The notes under the pieces were generated by a model, which was given only the letters and a program-made list of their open reading frames with translations, made no database searches and was not told the origin of the DNA. A stretch of 64,000 nucleotides of DNA, taken from Pelosinus fermentans. GTDB taxonomy: Bacteria > Bacillota > Negativicutes > DSM-13327. Location: the NCBI GenBank assembly GCA_002434245.1, contig DJJR01000069.1:1-64000 (forward strand). Reading direction: 5' to 3'. The translations under genes and the position numbers were made by a program. Below are positions 9,193 through 18,276 of the stretch, one piece after another; within the stretch, counting starts at the first letter, position 1, and each line of letters opens with the position of its first letter.

Positions 9193-10656
9193 TCAAGTAC
9201 CGCAAAAAGTTTGGTAAGGATGAGTAGATGGTCCAGGCAATTTAGAGTAATCAGCTTGTTCGGGGGAGTGGGCGTAGGGGCTTGAAAGAACAGCAAGAAG
9301 CCGCTCCATCACGCTGTAATCACCTTGCACTGCGGCTTCTAGTGCGGCTTCTACCCGGTGGTTGCGAGGGATTATCCCAGGATTGCTGTTTCGCATCAAT
9401 TGATGAGAAGCTGCTTTCGCTTCCTGCTGCCTGCCTAATCTTGCCTGCCACCGCTCATTCCACTGAGAAAATTCGTTAGTACCAAATAGTACCATATCCT
9501 CTGAAGTATCAAAAGTTAATGCGCGGAAAGTGTTGGTATAATCCTCACGATACTTATGCATCATATTGAGAAGGTCTTCAATAAGGGATTCATCCTGTAA
9601 TTCTTCATTGAATATTCCTAGTTTTGCCCTCATACCCGCAAGCCAATTACAGCGATACAATCCAGTAAACTCTAAAATTGCATCCTGAGCTATTTTGACC
9701 GCCTGCTCCTCATTGTCATGCAGAAGCGGCAACAGAGTTTCAGCAAATCTTGCGAGATTCCACCCGGCAATATGCGGCTGATTGCCATAGGCATAGCGGC
9801 CCCTCATGTCAATGGAACTGAATACGGTTCCCGGATCATAGGCGTCCATAAAGGCACAAGGACCATAATCAATGGTTTCGCCACTCAGAGCCATGTTATC
9901 TGTATTCATCACCCCGTGTATAAAGCCAACCAGCTGCCATTTGGCAATCAATGCTGCCTGGCGCTTGATCACTTCCTGCAGAAGAAAAAGGTAAGGATTC
10001 TCAGTAGTCTCAGCTCCCGGAAAATGCCGCTGCAATGTATAATCCGCTAGGGACCTTAAATCTTCAAATGTGCCCCACTCCGAAATATATTGAAAGGTAC
10101 CGACCCGCAAGTGACTGGCAGCCACGCGGGTCAGAATGGCACCAGGCTGTTCGCTTTCACGGATTATTGACTCACCGCTTGTTACCACTGCTAAACTGCG
10201 GGTGGTCGCAATATCAAGTGCATGCATTGCTTCACTAATGATATATTCTCGAAGCATCGGTCCCAATGCCGCTCGACCATCGCCACGGCGGGAGTATGGC
10301 GTTCTGCCTGAACCCTTGAGCTGAATATCAAATCGTGCACCTAGGGGAGTGATCTGCTCACCAAGCAGCACAGCCCGCCCATCCCCTAACATGGTAAAAT
10401 TGCCGAATTGATGCCCCGCATATGCTTGAGCAAGAGGCAAGGCGCCTTCAGGAATCTGGTTGCCAGCGAGCACCGCTACGCCCTCTTTGCTTTGCAGCGC
10501 CTGGACATTCAATCCCAAAGCTGCTGCCAGTTGATCATTGAGAATGATCAACTTCGGCGAACGTACAGCTGTTGGATTCTGTTTGGTAAAAAGGGATTCC
10601 GGCAGACGAGCATAACTGTTGTCTAGATTCCATCCTGTTATCATCTTTGTCATCAT
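9193..10656 (-). CDS. selO: Protein adenylyltransferase SelO (YdiU/UPF0061 family)
   Basis: SelO is a pseudokinase-fold enzyme that transfers AMP from ATP to Ser/Thr/Tyr of target proteins, linked to redox stress in bacteria. The family block is clear: [10 protein letters not shown], then [26 protein letters not shown] and [13 protein letters not shown], and later [25 protein letters not shown]. The length of 487 is usual. The C-terminus (FCGT) carries a Cys near the end, where eukaryotic SelO has selenocysteine. An AAAGGAG site precedes two adjacent ATGs (10656, 10653); either may be used. Its upstream region contains a MITE-like repeat. Confidence 0.92.
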   Translation of the reverse strand: MMTKMITGWNLDNSYARLPESLFTKQNPTAVRSPKLIILNDQLAAALGLNVQALQSKEGVAVLAGNQIPEGALPLAQAYAGHQFGNFTMLGDGRAVLLGEQITPLGARFDIQLKGSGRTPYSRRGDGRAALGPMLREYIISEAMHALDIATTRSLAVVTSGESIIRESEQPGAILTRVAASHLRVGTFQYISEWGTFEDLRSLADYTLQRHFPGAETTENPYLFLLQEVIKRQAALIAKWQLVGFIHGVMNTDNMALSGETIDYGPCAFMDAYDPGTVFSSIDMRGRYAYGNQPHIAGWNLARFAETLLPLLHDNEEQAVKIAQDAILEFTGLYRCNWLAGMRAKLGIFNEELQDESLIEDLLNMMHKYREDYTNTFRALTFDTSEDMVLFGTNEFSQWNERWQARLGRQQEAKAASHQLMRNSNPGIIPRNHRVEAALEAAVQGDYSVMERLLAVLSSPYAHSPEQADYSKLPGPSTHPYQTFCGT

Positions 10657-10677
10657 ATCTCCTTTCCTTTTTGTATT

Positions 10678-10813
10678 CTAGTACCTTGACAAAGTCAACA
10701 ATTAGGTTGGTTATACACCGCATCTTTTCCCGCCCTGCTTCGTTGTCGTCGCCTTACAGAGCAAAAAAATCTACGGTGTCTAAAACTAACATCTAACTTT
10801 GCCAAGGCACTAG
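10678..10813. repeat. MITE-like inverted-repeat element (136 bp)
   Basis: The ends 10678-10696 and 10795-10813 are inverted copies (CTAGTRCCTTGRCAAAGTY, about 16 of 19 positions identical). Similarity continues inward (TTAG, then ACACCG) so the whole element can fold into an imperfect hairpin. It has no coding capacity and is inserted just upstream of selO. A target duplication was not clearly visible apart from the CTAG ends. Confidence 0.55.
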
Positions 10814-10824
10814 TTTTTATATAA

Positions 10825-10850
10825 CAAAAAGCATAGACATTCTATGCTTT
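10825..10850 (-). terminator. Hairpin with minus-strand T-run
   Basis: Perfect 10-bp stem (10828-10837 with 10841-10850) with a three-base loop, followed on the minus strand by TTTTTGTT. It lies between the sod terminator and the MITE-like repeat and may be a second or relic terminator. Confidence 0.5.
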
Positions 10851-10999
10851 ATTAGCTTACCTTCTACACCAGCATAAAGTAGACCCTTTTAGTGTCTGCT
10901 GCTGCCAATTTATTATACTCCATTGATGAGATCTTCCTCACTGCCAACATTTTTAATCATATAACGAAATCGTTATCCAGGATTATCCTTGACCTATTT

Positions 11000-11037
11000 A
11001 AAAACAAGACTCCGTGCTCAATAAAAGCAGCGGAGCC
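11000..11037 (-). terminator. Rho-independent terminator of the superoxide dismutase gene
   Basis: GC-rich stem (11027-11037 with 11008-11017, one bulge and one G-T pair) followed on the minus strand by TTGTTTTTAAA. It lies about 45 bases after the sod stop codon. Confidence 0.7.
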
Positions 11038-11080
11038 TCACAATTACTGGAATCGTGTTATTTATTTTTCTGCAAAGCCA

Positions 11081-11701
11081 TTATGTAATGGACGCTTCGT
11101 ATAATCTAGCTACCTCTTTCCAGTCAATTACTTGAAAGAAGCCTTCGATATAATCAGGGCGCAGGTTTTTGTACTTTAGATAGTAAGCATGCTCCCATAC
11201 ATCAATAGCAAGAATGGGTATCCATTTGCTGCCCGGTTCCATAAAAGGATTGTCTTGATTGGGAGTAGAGCTGATTGCTAGATTTCCCGCAGAATCGGTG
11301 GAAAGCCACGCCCATCCTGAACCAAAACGGCCAATAGCTGCAGCTTTTATTTTTTCTTTAAAATCAGCAAAACTTCCGAATACTTTGTCAATCTGTTTTG
11401 CCAAAGCCCCTGTCGGTTCTCCGCCCCCTTCAGGTGACATAATTCTAAAATAAAGATTGTGATTATAGTATCCGCCTCCATTATTCTGGATAGCAGTTCG
11501 CAGGGCTGTATTGGAAATAGCAGGAAGATTTGCCAAGATTTCCTCCACGGTCTTGCCGGATAGCTCTGGAAGTTTTTCCAATGCTGCATTAAAATTATTG
11601 GTATACGTTGCATGATGCTTGCTATAATGCGTCCTCATGGTAAGTTCATCAATATGAGGCTCCAATGCCTCAAACCCATATTTTAATTCTACCTGTTTCA
11701 T
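11081..11701 (-). CDS. Iron/manganese superoxide dismutase
   Basis: Converts superoxide to oxygen and hydrogen peroxide in the cytoplasm. All family landmarks are present: the ligand-bearing HYSKHHATY helix, NNGGGYYNHNLYF with the second metal His, FGSGWAWL, and IDVWEHAYYLKY with the Asp and His ligands. Length 206 is standard. Whether it uses Fe or Mn cannot be told from sequence alone. AGGAGG lies just upstream of ATG 11701. It is monocistronic, with a terminator at 11000-11037. Its presence fits an anaerobe that meets oxygen. Confidence 0.93.
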   Translation of the reverse strand: MKQVELKYGFEALEPHIDELTMRTHYSKHHATYTNNFNAALEKLPELSGKTVEEILANLPAISNTALRTAIQNNGGGYYNHNLYFRIMSPEGGGEPTGALAKQIDKVFGSFADFKEKIKAAAIGRFGSGWAWLSTDSAGNLAISSTPNQDNPFMEPGSKWIPILAIDVWEHAYYLKYKNLRPDYIEGFFQVIDWKEVARLYEASIT

Positions 11702-11970
11702 CTTAGAACCTCCTTTAATTATCTGTTTGTATATATATCATACTATTCTAGTAGGAAATAGTCAATATGTTTTAGTGTTTTTAATTATTTAATAATTATT
11801 ATTTTAAAGGTTTTTATTGATGATAAACTATACACCATATACCCATCATTTCCTTTTAACTATCACAGCATCTCTCAGACTGCAGCTATAGGCTTTCTTT
11901 TTATGTTATGCAGGAATACACAGTTATTTGTGGTAATAATAACTGTAATAATCAAATGAGAGGTGACACT

Positions 11971-12543
11971 GTGGTTGACATATTTTTATTAACAGCCCTT
12001 GGGGCTATTGGTGCTTTGGCTTATTCAATCTTGAAAAGCAATAAATTAAAAAAGAGAGTCCGTACTTTAGCTGTCCAGTCGGATGCTATTGTCGCCCAGA
12101 TTGATGGTTTTAGAGCTTCCAGTGCGTGTACAATTGTCGATGGTATAGATTTGTCGGGCTTTCTGTATGTTGACGTAGAGTCAAAACGATTTTGCATTGT
12201 ATCAACCAATATGTCTTATAAACTATTTGAGCCTAACGATATTCTAGATGTTTCAATCGTTGAAAATAATCCAGCAATTATTACCGAAAACCAAATTACT
12301 GATAAAATTCGCAAGGCTTTATTGGACGGTTTAAAACCTGTAAGCGGCTTAATTCGTAATAAGACAGAATCCAATGTAAATACTATACATGTAGTAATGC
12401 ATGTAAAAGACTCCGACCATAATACGGTCATGATCAATTGCCTTCCCGTTAAGACCCAGCGTAATACTCCAGCATATGAAAAAGCAATCCATATAGCTAA
12501 TAGCTGGCAAGAATTATTTAAAGCATTCATGCATTCTGCTTAA
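11971..12543 (+). CDS. Membrane-anchored hypothetical protein
   Basis: No family was recognised. The 190-residue product has one N-terminal hydrophobic helix (IFLLTALGAIGALAYSIL) followed by a basic, then mixed alpha/beta soluble part. A GTG start at 11971 is preferred because GAGAGGTG lies six bases ahead; an in-frame ATG at 11908 lacks a good site. The soluble part contains repeated hydrophobic beta-like segments (FCIVSTNMSYKLF; NTIHVVMHVKD) and may be an oligomerising domain exposed to the cytoplasm. It stands alone and ends at the strong hairpin 12557-12615. Confidence 0.55.
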   Translation: MVDIFLLTALGAIGALAYSILKSNKLKKRVRTLAVQSDAIVAQIDGFRASSACTIVDGIDLSGFLYVDVESKRFCIVSTNMSYKLFEPNDILDVSIVENNPAIITENQITDKIRKALLDGLKPVSGLIRNKTESNVNTIHVVMHVKDSDHNTVMINCLPVKTQRNTPAYEKAIHIANSWQELFKAFMHSA

Positions 12544-12556
12544 AAATTGTTTATGG

Positions 12557-12618
12557 AATCAACTTTAAACGCCTGCCAAATCTGCATAGATTCTGGCAGG
12601 CGTTTAAAGTTGATTTCT
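12557..12618. terminator. Perfect 22-bp bidirectional terminator hairpin
   Basis: Arms 12557-12578 and 12594-12615 are exact inverted copies with a 15-base loop, flanked by T-rich sequence. It separates the convergent hypothetical gene and the alkA-like gene. Confidence 0.85.
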
Positions 12619-12625
12619 TTGCTCA

Positions 12626-13246
12626 TTATGATTCAAAGGATAATTTCCAGAGATAGATCGACGCTACGGAGCCGTAAGGAGAATATTGTTTCTTATATTT
12701 CTCAAATTGTTCTTTTGTAATCGTTTTTAGATTATAGAGGTTCATCATGCCCCGTCTTATGGCAATATCGCCCCAACTAACAATGTCAGGGCGTTCCATT
12801 GAATTAAGAAGCAGCATTTCTGCCGTCCAGACACCAATGCCATTTATTTTTGATAGGCGCTTGATAACCTCTTCATCTTGCAGGTCATATAGTTCTATAA
12901 GGTTCAAACGATTATGCATCACTGCTTCACCAATATTTTTAATATAAATCGCTTTTCTTGTAGACATACCGCATTGCTGAATTTCCTCCACCGCTGCAAA
13001 AGCAATATGCTGTGGAATTATCTTTTCAAAGTGGAGCTGCATTCTATGCCAGACCGTATACGCTGCCTTAACAGAAATCTGTTGTCCAACAATAGCGTAG
13101 ATTAGAGCTTTAAACAGATCTGGAATAACCTCACGATCAATTTTTCCCAATCGCTTCATCGCAGCTCCGAGTATTGGGTCGACATCTTGTAAATACTCAA
13201 TTTCTCTTTGACCATATGCAAAAAACTTCGTCTTTACTGTTTCCAT
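12626..13246 (-). CDS. DNA-3-methyladenine glycosylase II-like (HhH-GPD)
   Basis: Removes alkylated bases from DNA. The helix-hairpin-helix is visible at KINGIGVWTAEMLLL, and the catalytic aspartate follows in IVSWGDIAIRRGM. At 206 residues it is the compact AlkA form without the N-terminal beta domain of the E. coli enzyme. It follows the ogt-like gene with a one-base gap, so repair by base excision and by direct methyl transfer are co-expressed. No Fe-S cysteines are present, excluding the Nth/MutY branches. Confidence 0.85.
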   Translation of the reverse strand: METVKTKFFAYGQREIEYLQDVDPILGAAMKRLGKIDREVIPDLFKALIYAIVGQQISVKAAYTVWHRMQLHFEKIIPQHIAFAAVEEIQQCGMSTRKAIYIKNIGEAVMHNRLNLIELYDLQDEEVIKRLSKINGIGVWTAEMLLLNSMERPDIVSWGDIAIRRGMMNLYNLKTITKEQFEKYKKQYSPYGSVASIYLWKLSFES

Positions 13247-13247
13247 A

Positions 13248-13706
13248 CTATTTTTCCAACTTCAAAAGATATTCTTTAACCTGGAGCCCGGCAGCATAAC
13301 CAACCAGTTTTCCATTTGCACCTATGACTCGATGACATGGAATCAAAATCAAGATCGGATTTTTATTGTTAGCCATGCCAATGGCACGAGAAGCCTTTGG
13401 CTGGCCAATACTCCTTGCGACATCCTTATAGCTTCGTGTTTCACCACAGGGAATCTCTTGCAGCGCTTTCCAAACTTTCTGTTGAAATTCTGTACCTTCC
13501 GGAGCAAGAGGAAGTGCAAAGGATTTACGCTTGCCTGCAAGATAATCCACTAGCTGCTTACCTGCTTCTTTCAGCACTGCTGTTTCTTTTACAACAACAT
13601 CCCGAAGAATGCGCTCTCTTTTAACAAACAAATTTGTAATTGAACCTTTGTTTTCCGCAATCCCAATTTCCCCAATATTAGTTTGATAGAAGAATATATG
13701 TTTCAT
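13248..13706 (-). CDS. ogt: Methylated-DNA--[protein]-cysteine S-methyltransferase
   Basis: Suicide repair enzyme that moves the alkyl group of O6-alkylguanine to its own cysteine. The active-site motif IPCHRVIG is intact, preceded by the DNA-binding helix containing SRAIGMANNKNP, and the C-terminal half is standard. Length 152 matches Ogt-type proteins lacking the Ada N-terminal domain. It is first gene of a two-gene operon with the alkA-like glycosylase. No Ada-like regulator lies beside it. Confidence 0.9.
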   Translation of the reverse strand: MKHIFFYQTNIGEIGIAENKGSITNLFVKRERILRDVVVKETAVLKEAGKQLVDYLAGKRKSFALPLAPEGTEFQQKVWKALQEIPCGETRSYKDVARSIGQPKASRAIGMANNKNPILILIPCHRVIGANGKLVGYAAGLQVKEYLLKLEK

Positions 13707-13841
13707 AGCCTCTCCCGCACTTCTATAAATTACCCATTCATTTCGTATCTTTATTGTACGTTATATAAGCTATACTTGTCTTGCGGAATATCACTTTTCA
13801 ATTCTCACAATAAAAATTCCTCACCATTCAATTCTTCTTTA

Positions 13842-15347
13842 TCATTTGCCGGCTGGGTACTCTGTTACTTTATTTCTAGTTTCCTTACTCATATAAAGTG
13901 CTTTATCAGCGAAAGACAGCAATTCATCTATGGAATCACCATTTTTGGGATAAGCTGCAATGCCAATACTTACGGTACAGCCACTTAGTTTCTTGGCACA
14001 CTGCAGGCGTATCTCTTCCGCATAAGAAATAACCATTGTATCGGCGACATTCCGCAAAATAATTGCAAATTCGTCTCCACCAAACCGAAATAAGGATCGA
14101 AATCCTACAATAGATTGTGCGATGACCGTAAATTCTTTTAAAATATCGTCACCAGCTAAATGACCAGAAATATCATTTTGCCTCTTAAAATTATCCAGAT
14201 CCAATACCATAACACCTAATGTACTAAGAGATCCAGATTGCAGCTCTCCTCTTAGTAATTCCACTGTTTTATCAAAAGATCTGCGATTATACGCTCCAGT
14301 CAATGCGTCAATATCTGCCGCTCCTTTTAAGGAACTATGAACTTCTTCTAATTTTCGAATCGTGTCATTATAGCTTTGAATCATTTCACTGAATTCCGCC
14401 GCATAACCAGATAAGGCAATCTTCTTATAGTTTCCCGTCCTGACAGAGCCAAAAGCTTCTATTAATGTCTCAAAAGGCTTCATATACCGCCGCACCGTAT
14501 AAGTGCCAATAATGACAACTACGAAAATCGTAAATATTGACACCGCCAAGATCTGGTAAAGCATCATGCTGCGATACTGTGTTATCTCGGCAGTCGGTGT
14601 ACCCACAATGACATACCAATCCAATTGAGGGACTTTGCTGTATCCGATATAATATTCAATTTCAGAATAATTCTTCATAACGGTTGAACCTGTCATCTCC
14701 TGTAAACTTTCAATGATTCCCCCTTTCTTACCAATGCGTTCCTGATCCGAATGATACACTACAGTCCCTTGCTGGTCAGTAATCGCAATATATCCGCTTC
14801 GGCCGAAGGATTTATTATCAAACATCATTGCCAATTTATTGCCACGCAGCCATACTGTCCCCACAACTACACCGACTATAGTACCATTGCCAATAATGGG
14901 GACGGAAATCGCAACCACTTCACGTCCTTGAGCACTTTTATAAACGCCACTGATGTATGTCTCTCCCTTTATTCCATGCTGAAAATAATCTCTTTGTGCT
15001 AGATTTACTCCTGATGTCTTTTCAGGCTGACTTGAAACAGAAACATTCCCTTCTTTATCAATAATAAATATCGTATTTACTTCGGGAATCACTGCATTAA
15101 TTTTATCAAGAAGCTCTTTATCCTTTCTAAGGATAGGGTCGGATGCAATGATGGCCATAGAGTCCTCAATATTTTTAAAATAGGCTAGTAATTGCTCACT
15201 AAGATTATTTGCGGCTTTTTCGTTGGTAGCCAATAGCAAAGAACTGGTATTCGCAAGGAAAAATCGATCAAAAGCAACAAATTGAATAAAACTGCTAATA
15301 ATGACCAATGAGCAGAGTAATAGTGTGAATTTATGCAAAAATCGCAA
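13842..15347 (-). CDS. Diguanylate cyclase with extracytoplasmic Cache sensor
   Basis: Synthesises c-di-GMP from two GTP. Order: N-terminal membrane helix (residues ~8-28), a periplasmic double-Cache-like region with IFIIDKEGNVSVSS and GYIAITDQQGTVVYH strands, a second membrane helix near residue 275, a short linker helix, then a GGDEF domain with intact RFGGDEFAIIL active site. The start is taken as TTG 15347, because AAAGGAGGA lies just before it and would otherwise be inside the coding region (in-frame TTG at 15368). It is monocistronic. The ligand of the Cache domain is unknown; amino acids and organic acids are common for this fold. Confidence 0.88.
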   Translation of the reverse strand: MRFLHKFTLLLCSLVIISSFIQFVAFDRFFLANTSSLLLATNEKAANNLSEQLLAYFKNIEDSMAIIASDPILRKDKELLDKINAVIPEVNTIFIIDKEGNVSVSSQPEKTSGVNLAQRDYFQHGIKGETYISGVYKSAQGREVVAISVPIIGNGTIVGVVVGTVWLRGNKLAMMFDNKSFGRSGYIAITDQQGTVVYHSDQERIGKKGGIIESLQEMTGSTVMKNYSEIEYYIGYSKVPQLDWYVIVGTPTAEITQYRSMMLYQILAVSIFTIFVVVIIGTYTVRRYMKPFETLIEAFGSVRTGNYKKIALSGYAAEFSEMIQSYNDTIRKLEEVHSSLKGAADIDALTGAYNRRSFDKTVELLRGELQSGSLSTLGVMVLDLDNFKRQNDISGHLAGDDILKEFTVIAQSIVGFRSLFRFGGDEFAIILRNVADTMVISYAEEIRLQCAKKLSGCTVSIGIAAYPKNGDSIDELLSFADKALYMSKETRNKVTEYPAGK

Positions 15348-15464
15348 TGAATCTGATCCTCCTTTCAAAAATCATATTATTTAAGACAATATTCTGCTTT
15401 TTTCAACAAAAACCTGCTATTATCTAGGAACTGCTCCAATGGTAAAATCTAGGGATAGAGTACT

Positions 15465-15518
15465 ATTCTATAAAAAAAATGGCGTCAGCAAATTTGCGAC
15501 GCCATTTTTTTATAGAAT
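15465..15518. terminator. Bidirectional terminator after formate dehydrogenase gene
   Basis: A long stem with arms 15465-15486 and 15498-15518 (one bulged A), containing ATGGCGTC and its complement flanked by A-run and T-run. It overlaps the stop of the formate dehydrogenase gene and marks the end of the HDCR-like operon. Confidence 0.85.
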
Positions 15519-17650
15519 TAACAAAACATCTTTTTCTTCAGTTTGCTATATTCACTTTGCACATAACCTTCTGCCCAATCCTGGTCTTCAATATTTTCCA
15601 CTTTCACAGCACAGTATTTATACTCTGGCGTAAAAGAGATCGGGTCAAGATGATCAATGGTTAATTCATTACAAGCACCAATCCACCAATGATAGGTCAT
15701 ATACACAGCACCTGTATTTACCCGCTCAGTAGAAAGTGCTCTTGCTATGACTTTCCCACGCCGGGAAGATACCCACACCAGTTCCTGATCCTTAATATTC
15801 AATGCTGCAAGATCCTCAGGACTCATTTGTATATAACCTGGCTCATCTGCCAAAACCTGCAAAGCAGCGCAATTTCCTGTCATTGTTCGAACCGAATAAT
15901 GACCAATTTCTCTTACCGTACATAATACCAATGGATATTTCTTGTCAGGCATTTCTTTCGGTGAACGGTATTCCGATGCAAAGAGAAGTCCTTTTCCACT
16001 TGGAGTATCAAATTTATTGCCTTCATATAAATATTTTGTCCCCACGGAATCTTCACTGGTACAGGGCCATTGGATACTTCCCAGCTCCTCCAGACGCTTA
16101 TAGGTAACTCCAGCATAAATAGGACACAGCGTTCTTAGCTCTTCCCAAATTTCTTCTGTCTTATTATATTTCATAGGATATCCCATAGCAGTTGACATCA
16201 AGGAAATAATTTCCCAATCCGGCTTCACATCGCCTTTCGGCTCAATTGCCTTATTGAATTTCTGAAACCCCCTGTCTGCTGAAGAATAAACTCCCTCATG
16301 CTCTCCCCAAGAGGTTGCTGGAAAAATAACATCTGCATGCAGTGCTGTTTTATTCATGAAAATATCCTGGACGATAACAAGTTCCATACTGGCCAATGCC
16401 TCTCTAACGCCTGCTGCATCAGGGTCGCTTTGTACAGGATCTTCACCAAATATATAGTAGGCTTTCACTTTGCCTTCTTTTGCCAGATGAGGAACTTCCG
16501 TCAGGCGGTAACCAGGCTTTGCCGGTAAGGATACGCCCCAAGACTTTTCAAACTTACTTCGGATTGCGTCATCCTCCACTGATTGGTAACCTGGAAATAA
16601 GTTAGGCAGTGCCCCATGATCACAGGCCCCTTGTACATTATTCTGCCCCCGCACTGGACCTACGCCTACATTCGGACGTCCCAGATTTCCTGTCAGCAAG
16701 GCTAGGGAAGACAACCCTTTTACAACATCTACGGCTTGACCAAATTGAGTAACTCCCATTCCCCAGAGAATGGTCGCACTAGGAGCTTTAGCATAGGTCC
16801 GTATGGCTTCTCGAATATCTTTCGCAGGTATTCCTGTAATACTTTCGGCATATTCCGGTGTATACCTTGCGACATTTTTTTTGTATTCTGCAAAACCCTC
16901 TGTAAAATTTTCCACATACTGCTTGTTGTATAAGCCTTCCTCAATCAAGACATTTCCAAAGGCATTTACAAGAGCCATATTCGTACCATTCTTAATAGGC
17001 AGCCATAAATCGGCAATTTTAGCCTGCTCCGTAAAGCGAGGATCGGTAACAATCACTTTTGCTCCTTTTTCCTTTGCTTTAATGATGCGGCGCGCAACAA
17101 TCGGATGGGATTCTGCAGCATTATAACCAAAGATAAAGACACACTTTGTATCTTCAATTTCGGGAATGGAATTGGACATTGCCCCATTTCCTAGGGTAGC
17201 CTGCAAACCTGACACCGACGATCCATGACAGACCCGAGCACAATGGTCAATATTATTCGTTCCCAAGGCAGCCCTTACAAATTTCTGCATAACATAATTA
17301 GCCTCATTTCCAGGACCGCGAGCTGATCCCGTAGCCATAATTGCATCGGGACCATACTTTTCTTTAATCGCCTGCAATCTGGTTGCAGCAAAATCAATTG
17401 CCTCTTCCCAGGATACTTCCTCAAATTCATCGGTACGGCTGCGCCTTAATAGCGGTTTCATTAAGCGGGCAGTAAGGCGTTTTGAATTTTTAAGAAAATC
17501 CCAGCCATAATATCCCTTTAAACATAATTCACTTTCGTTTGTACGGCCATTTCCGGGCTCAGCGCCTATAACTTCCCCATCTTTTACCGTTAAATAGATT
17601 TGACAGCCGCTGCCGCAATAAGGACATATCGTTAAGACTTTATTAGCCAT
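15518..17650 (-). CDS. Formate dehydrogenase catalytic subunit, Cys type (FdhF-like)
   Basis: Molybdenum or tungsten bis-MGD enzyme interconverting formate and CO2. The N-terminal 4Fe-4S site is CPYCGSGC (Cys9, 12, 16) plus Cys43. The metal-ligand position is Cys141 in HCARVCHG, where E. coli FdhF has selenocysteine, so this is the non-selenium form. The length (710) matches FdhF and lacks extra N-terminal ferredoxin domains, so electrons must leave through partner HycB-like proteins. The start at 17650 follows GGAGGG with good spacing; an in-frame ATG at 17665 is too far upstream. It is the last gene of the operon with hycB-like, hydrogenase and moaA genes. The C-terminal molydopterin-binding domain is complete. 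Confidence 0.92.
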   Translation of the reverse strand: MANKVLTICPYCGSGCQIYLTVKDGEVIGAEPGNGRTNESELCLKGYYGWDFLKNSKRLTARLMKPLLRRSRTDEFEEVSWEEAIDFAATRLQAIKEKYGPDAIMATGSARGPGNEANYVMQKFVRAALGTNNIDHCARVCHGSSVSGLQATLGNGAMSNSIPEIEDTKCVFIFGYNAAESHPIVARRIIKAKEKGAKVIVTDPRFTEQAKIADLWLPIKNGTNMALVNAFGNVLIEEGLYNKQYVENFTEGFAEYKKNVARYTPEYAESITGIPAKDIREAIRTYAKAPSATILWGMGVTQFGQAVDVVKGLSSLALLTGNLGRPNVGVGPVRGQNNVQGACDHGALPNLFPGYQSVEDDAIRSKFEKSWGVSLPAKPGYRLTEVPHLAKEGKVKAYYIFGEDPVQSDPDAAGVREALASMELVIVQDIFMNKTALHADVIFPATSWGEHEGVYSSADRGFQKFNKAIEPKGDVKPDWEIISLMSTAMGYPMKYNKTEEIWEELRTLCPIYAGVTYKRLEELGSIQWPCTSEDSVGTKYLYEGNKFDTPSGKGLLFASEYRSPKEMPDKKYPLVLCTVREIGHYSVRTMTGNCAALQVLADEPGYIQMSPEDLAALNIKDQELVWVSSRRGKVIARALSTERVNTGAVYMTYHWWIGACNELTIDHLDPISFTPEYKYCAVKVENIEDQDWAEGYVQSEYSKLKKKMFC

Positions 17651-17675
17651 TTGGACACCCTCCATTCTTCTCCTA

Positions 17676-18194
17676 TTATCTGCTGCTCATTACTCCAAGA
17701 GCCGCTCGTTTGCGTCTATTTTGCATCTGTTCCACCATTTTCGACCCACGAACCTCATAAAGAGCCTTTGTTGGGCAAACTTTAATACAGGAAGGTCCCC
17801 CATCTTGTTTGCGGCACAAGTCGCACTTCAGCGCTTCGACTTTACTTTCACCTTGCACAGGCACCGCAGTAAGCACCAAATCCATCGCACCATAAGGACA
17901 CGCCATCAAACACGCCTTACACCCGATGCATCTTCCTTGAATCACTTGCACAGACTGATCTTGCTGCACGATCGCTTGAGCAGCGCAAGCCTTAGCACAG
18001 GGTGCATCTTCACACTGGTGGCATTGAATCGGCGTAGTCACTTTTGCAGTCTTTACAACCCTTAGTCTTGGTGAAAAATTTTCTACAGTCAGTTTTTCAA
18101 GAGCTTGCTCCTTTTGATGCGCCATTACACAGGCAACTTCACACGTACGACAGCCAATACATTTCCCAGGATCTGCTATTACAAAGTCATTCAT
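17676..18194 (-). CDS. HycB/HydN-like four-cluster ferredoxin subunit (second copy)
   Basis: A 172-residue electron-transfer subunit with four 4Fe-4S motifs: CIGCRTCEVAC, CHQCEDAPCAKAC, CIGCKACLMACP and CDLCRKQ with CIKVCP. It resembles HydN and HycB of formate hydrogenlyase and HycB3/HycB4 of HDCR complexes. The gene lies between moaA and the formate dehydrogenase gene, 25 bases before the latter. It probably passes electrons between formate dehydrogenase and the hydrogenase. The C-terminal ~25 residues are basic and helical, the region that in HDCR contributes to filament assembly; that role here is inference. Confidence 0.88.
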   Translation of the reverse strand: MNDFVIADPGKCIGCRTCEVACVMAHQKEQALEKLTVENFSPRLRVVKTAKVTTPIQCHQCEDAPCAKACAAQAIVQQDQSVQVIQGRCIGCKACLMACPYGAMDLVLTAVPVQGESKVEALKCDLCRKQDGGPSCIKVCPTKALYEVRGSKMVEQMQNRRKRAALGVMSSR

Positions 18195-18276
18195 CTTTCT
18201 ACCTCCTAAGTCTTCTTTATTTTACTTTTGAAAAACAACTATGATATAGCCGTAAACAGGCAAAGGATGAGCATAA

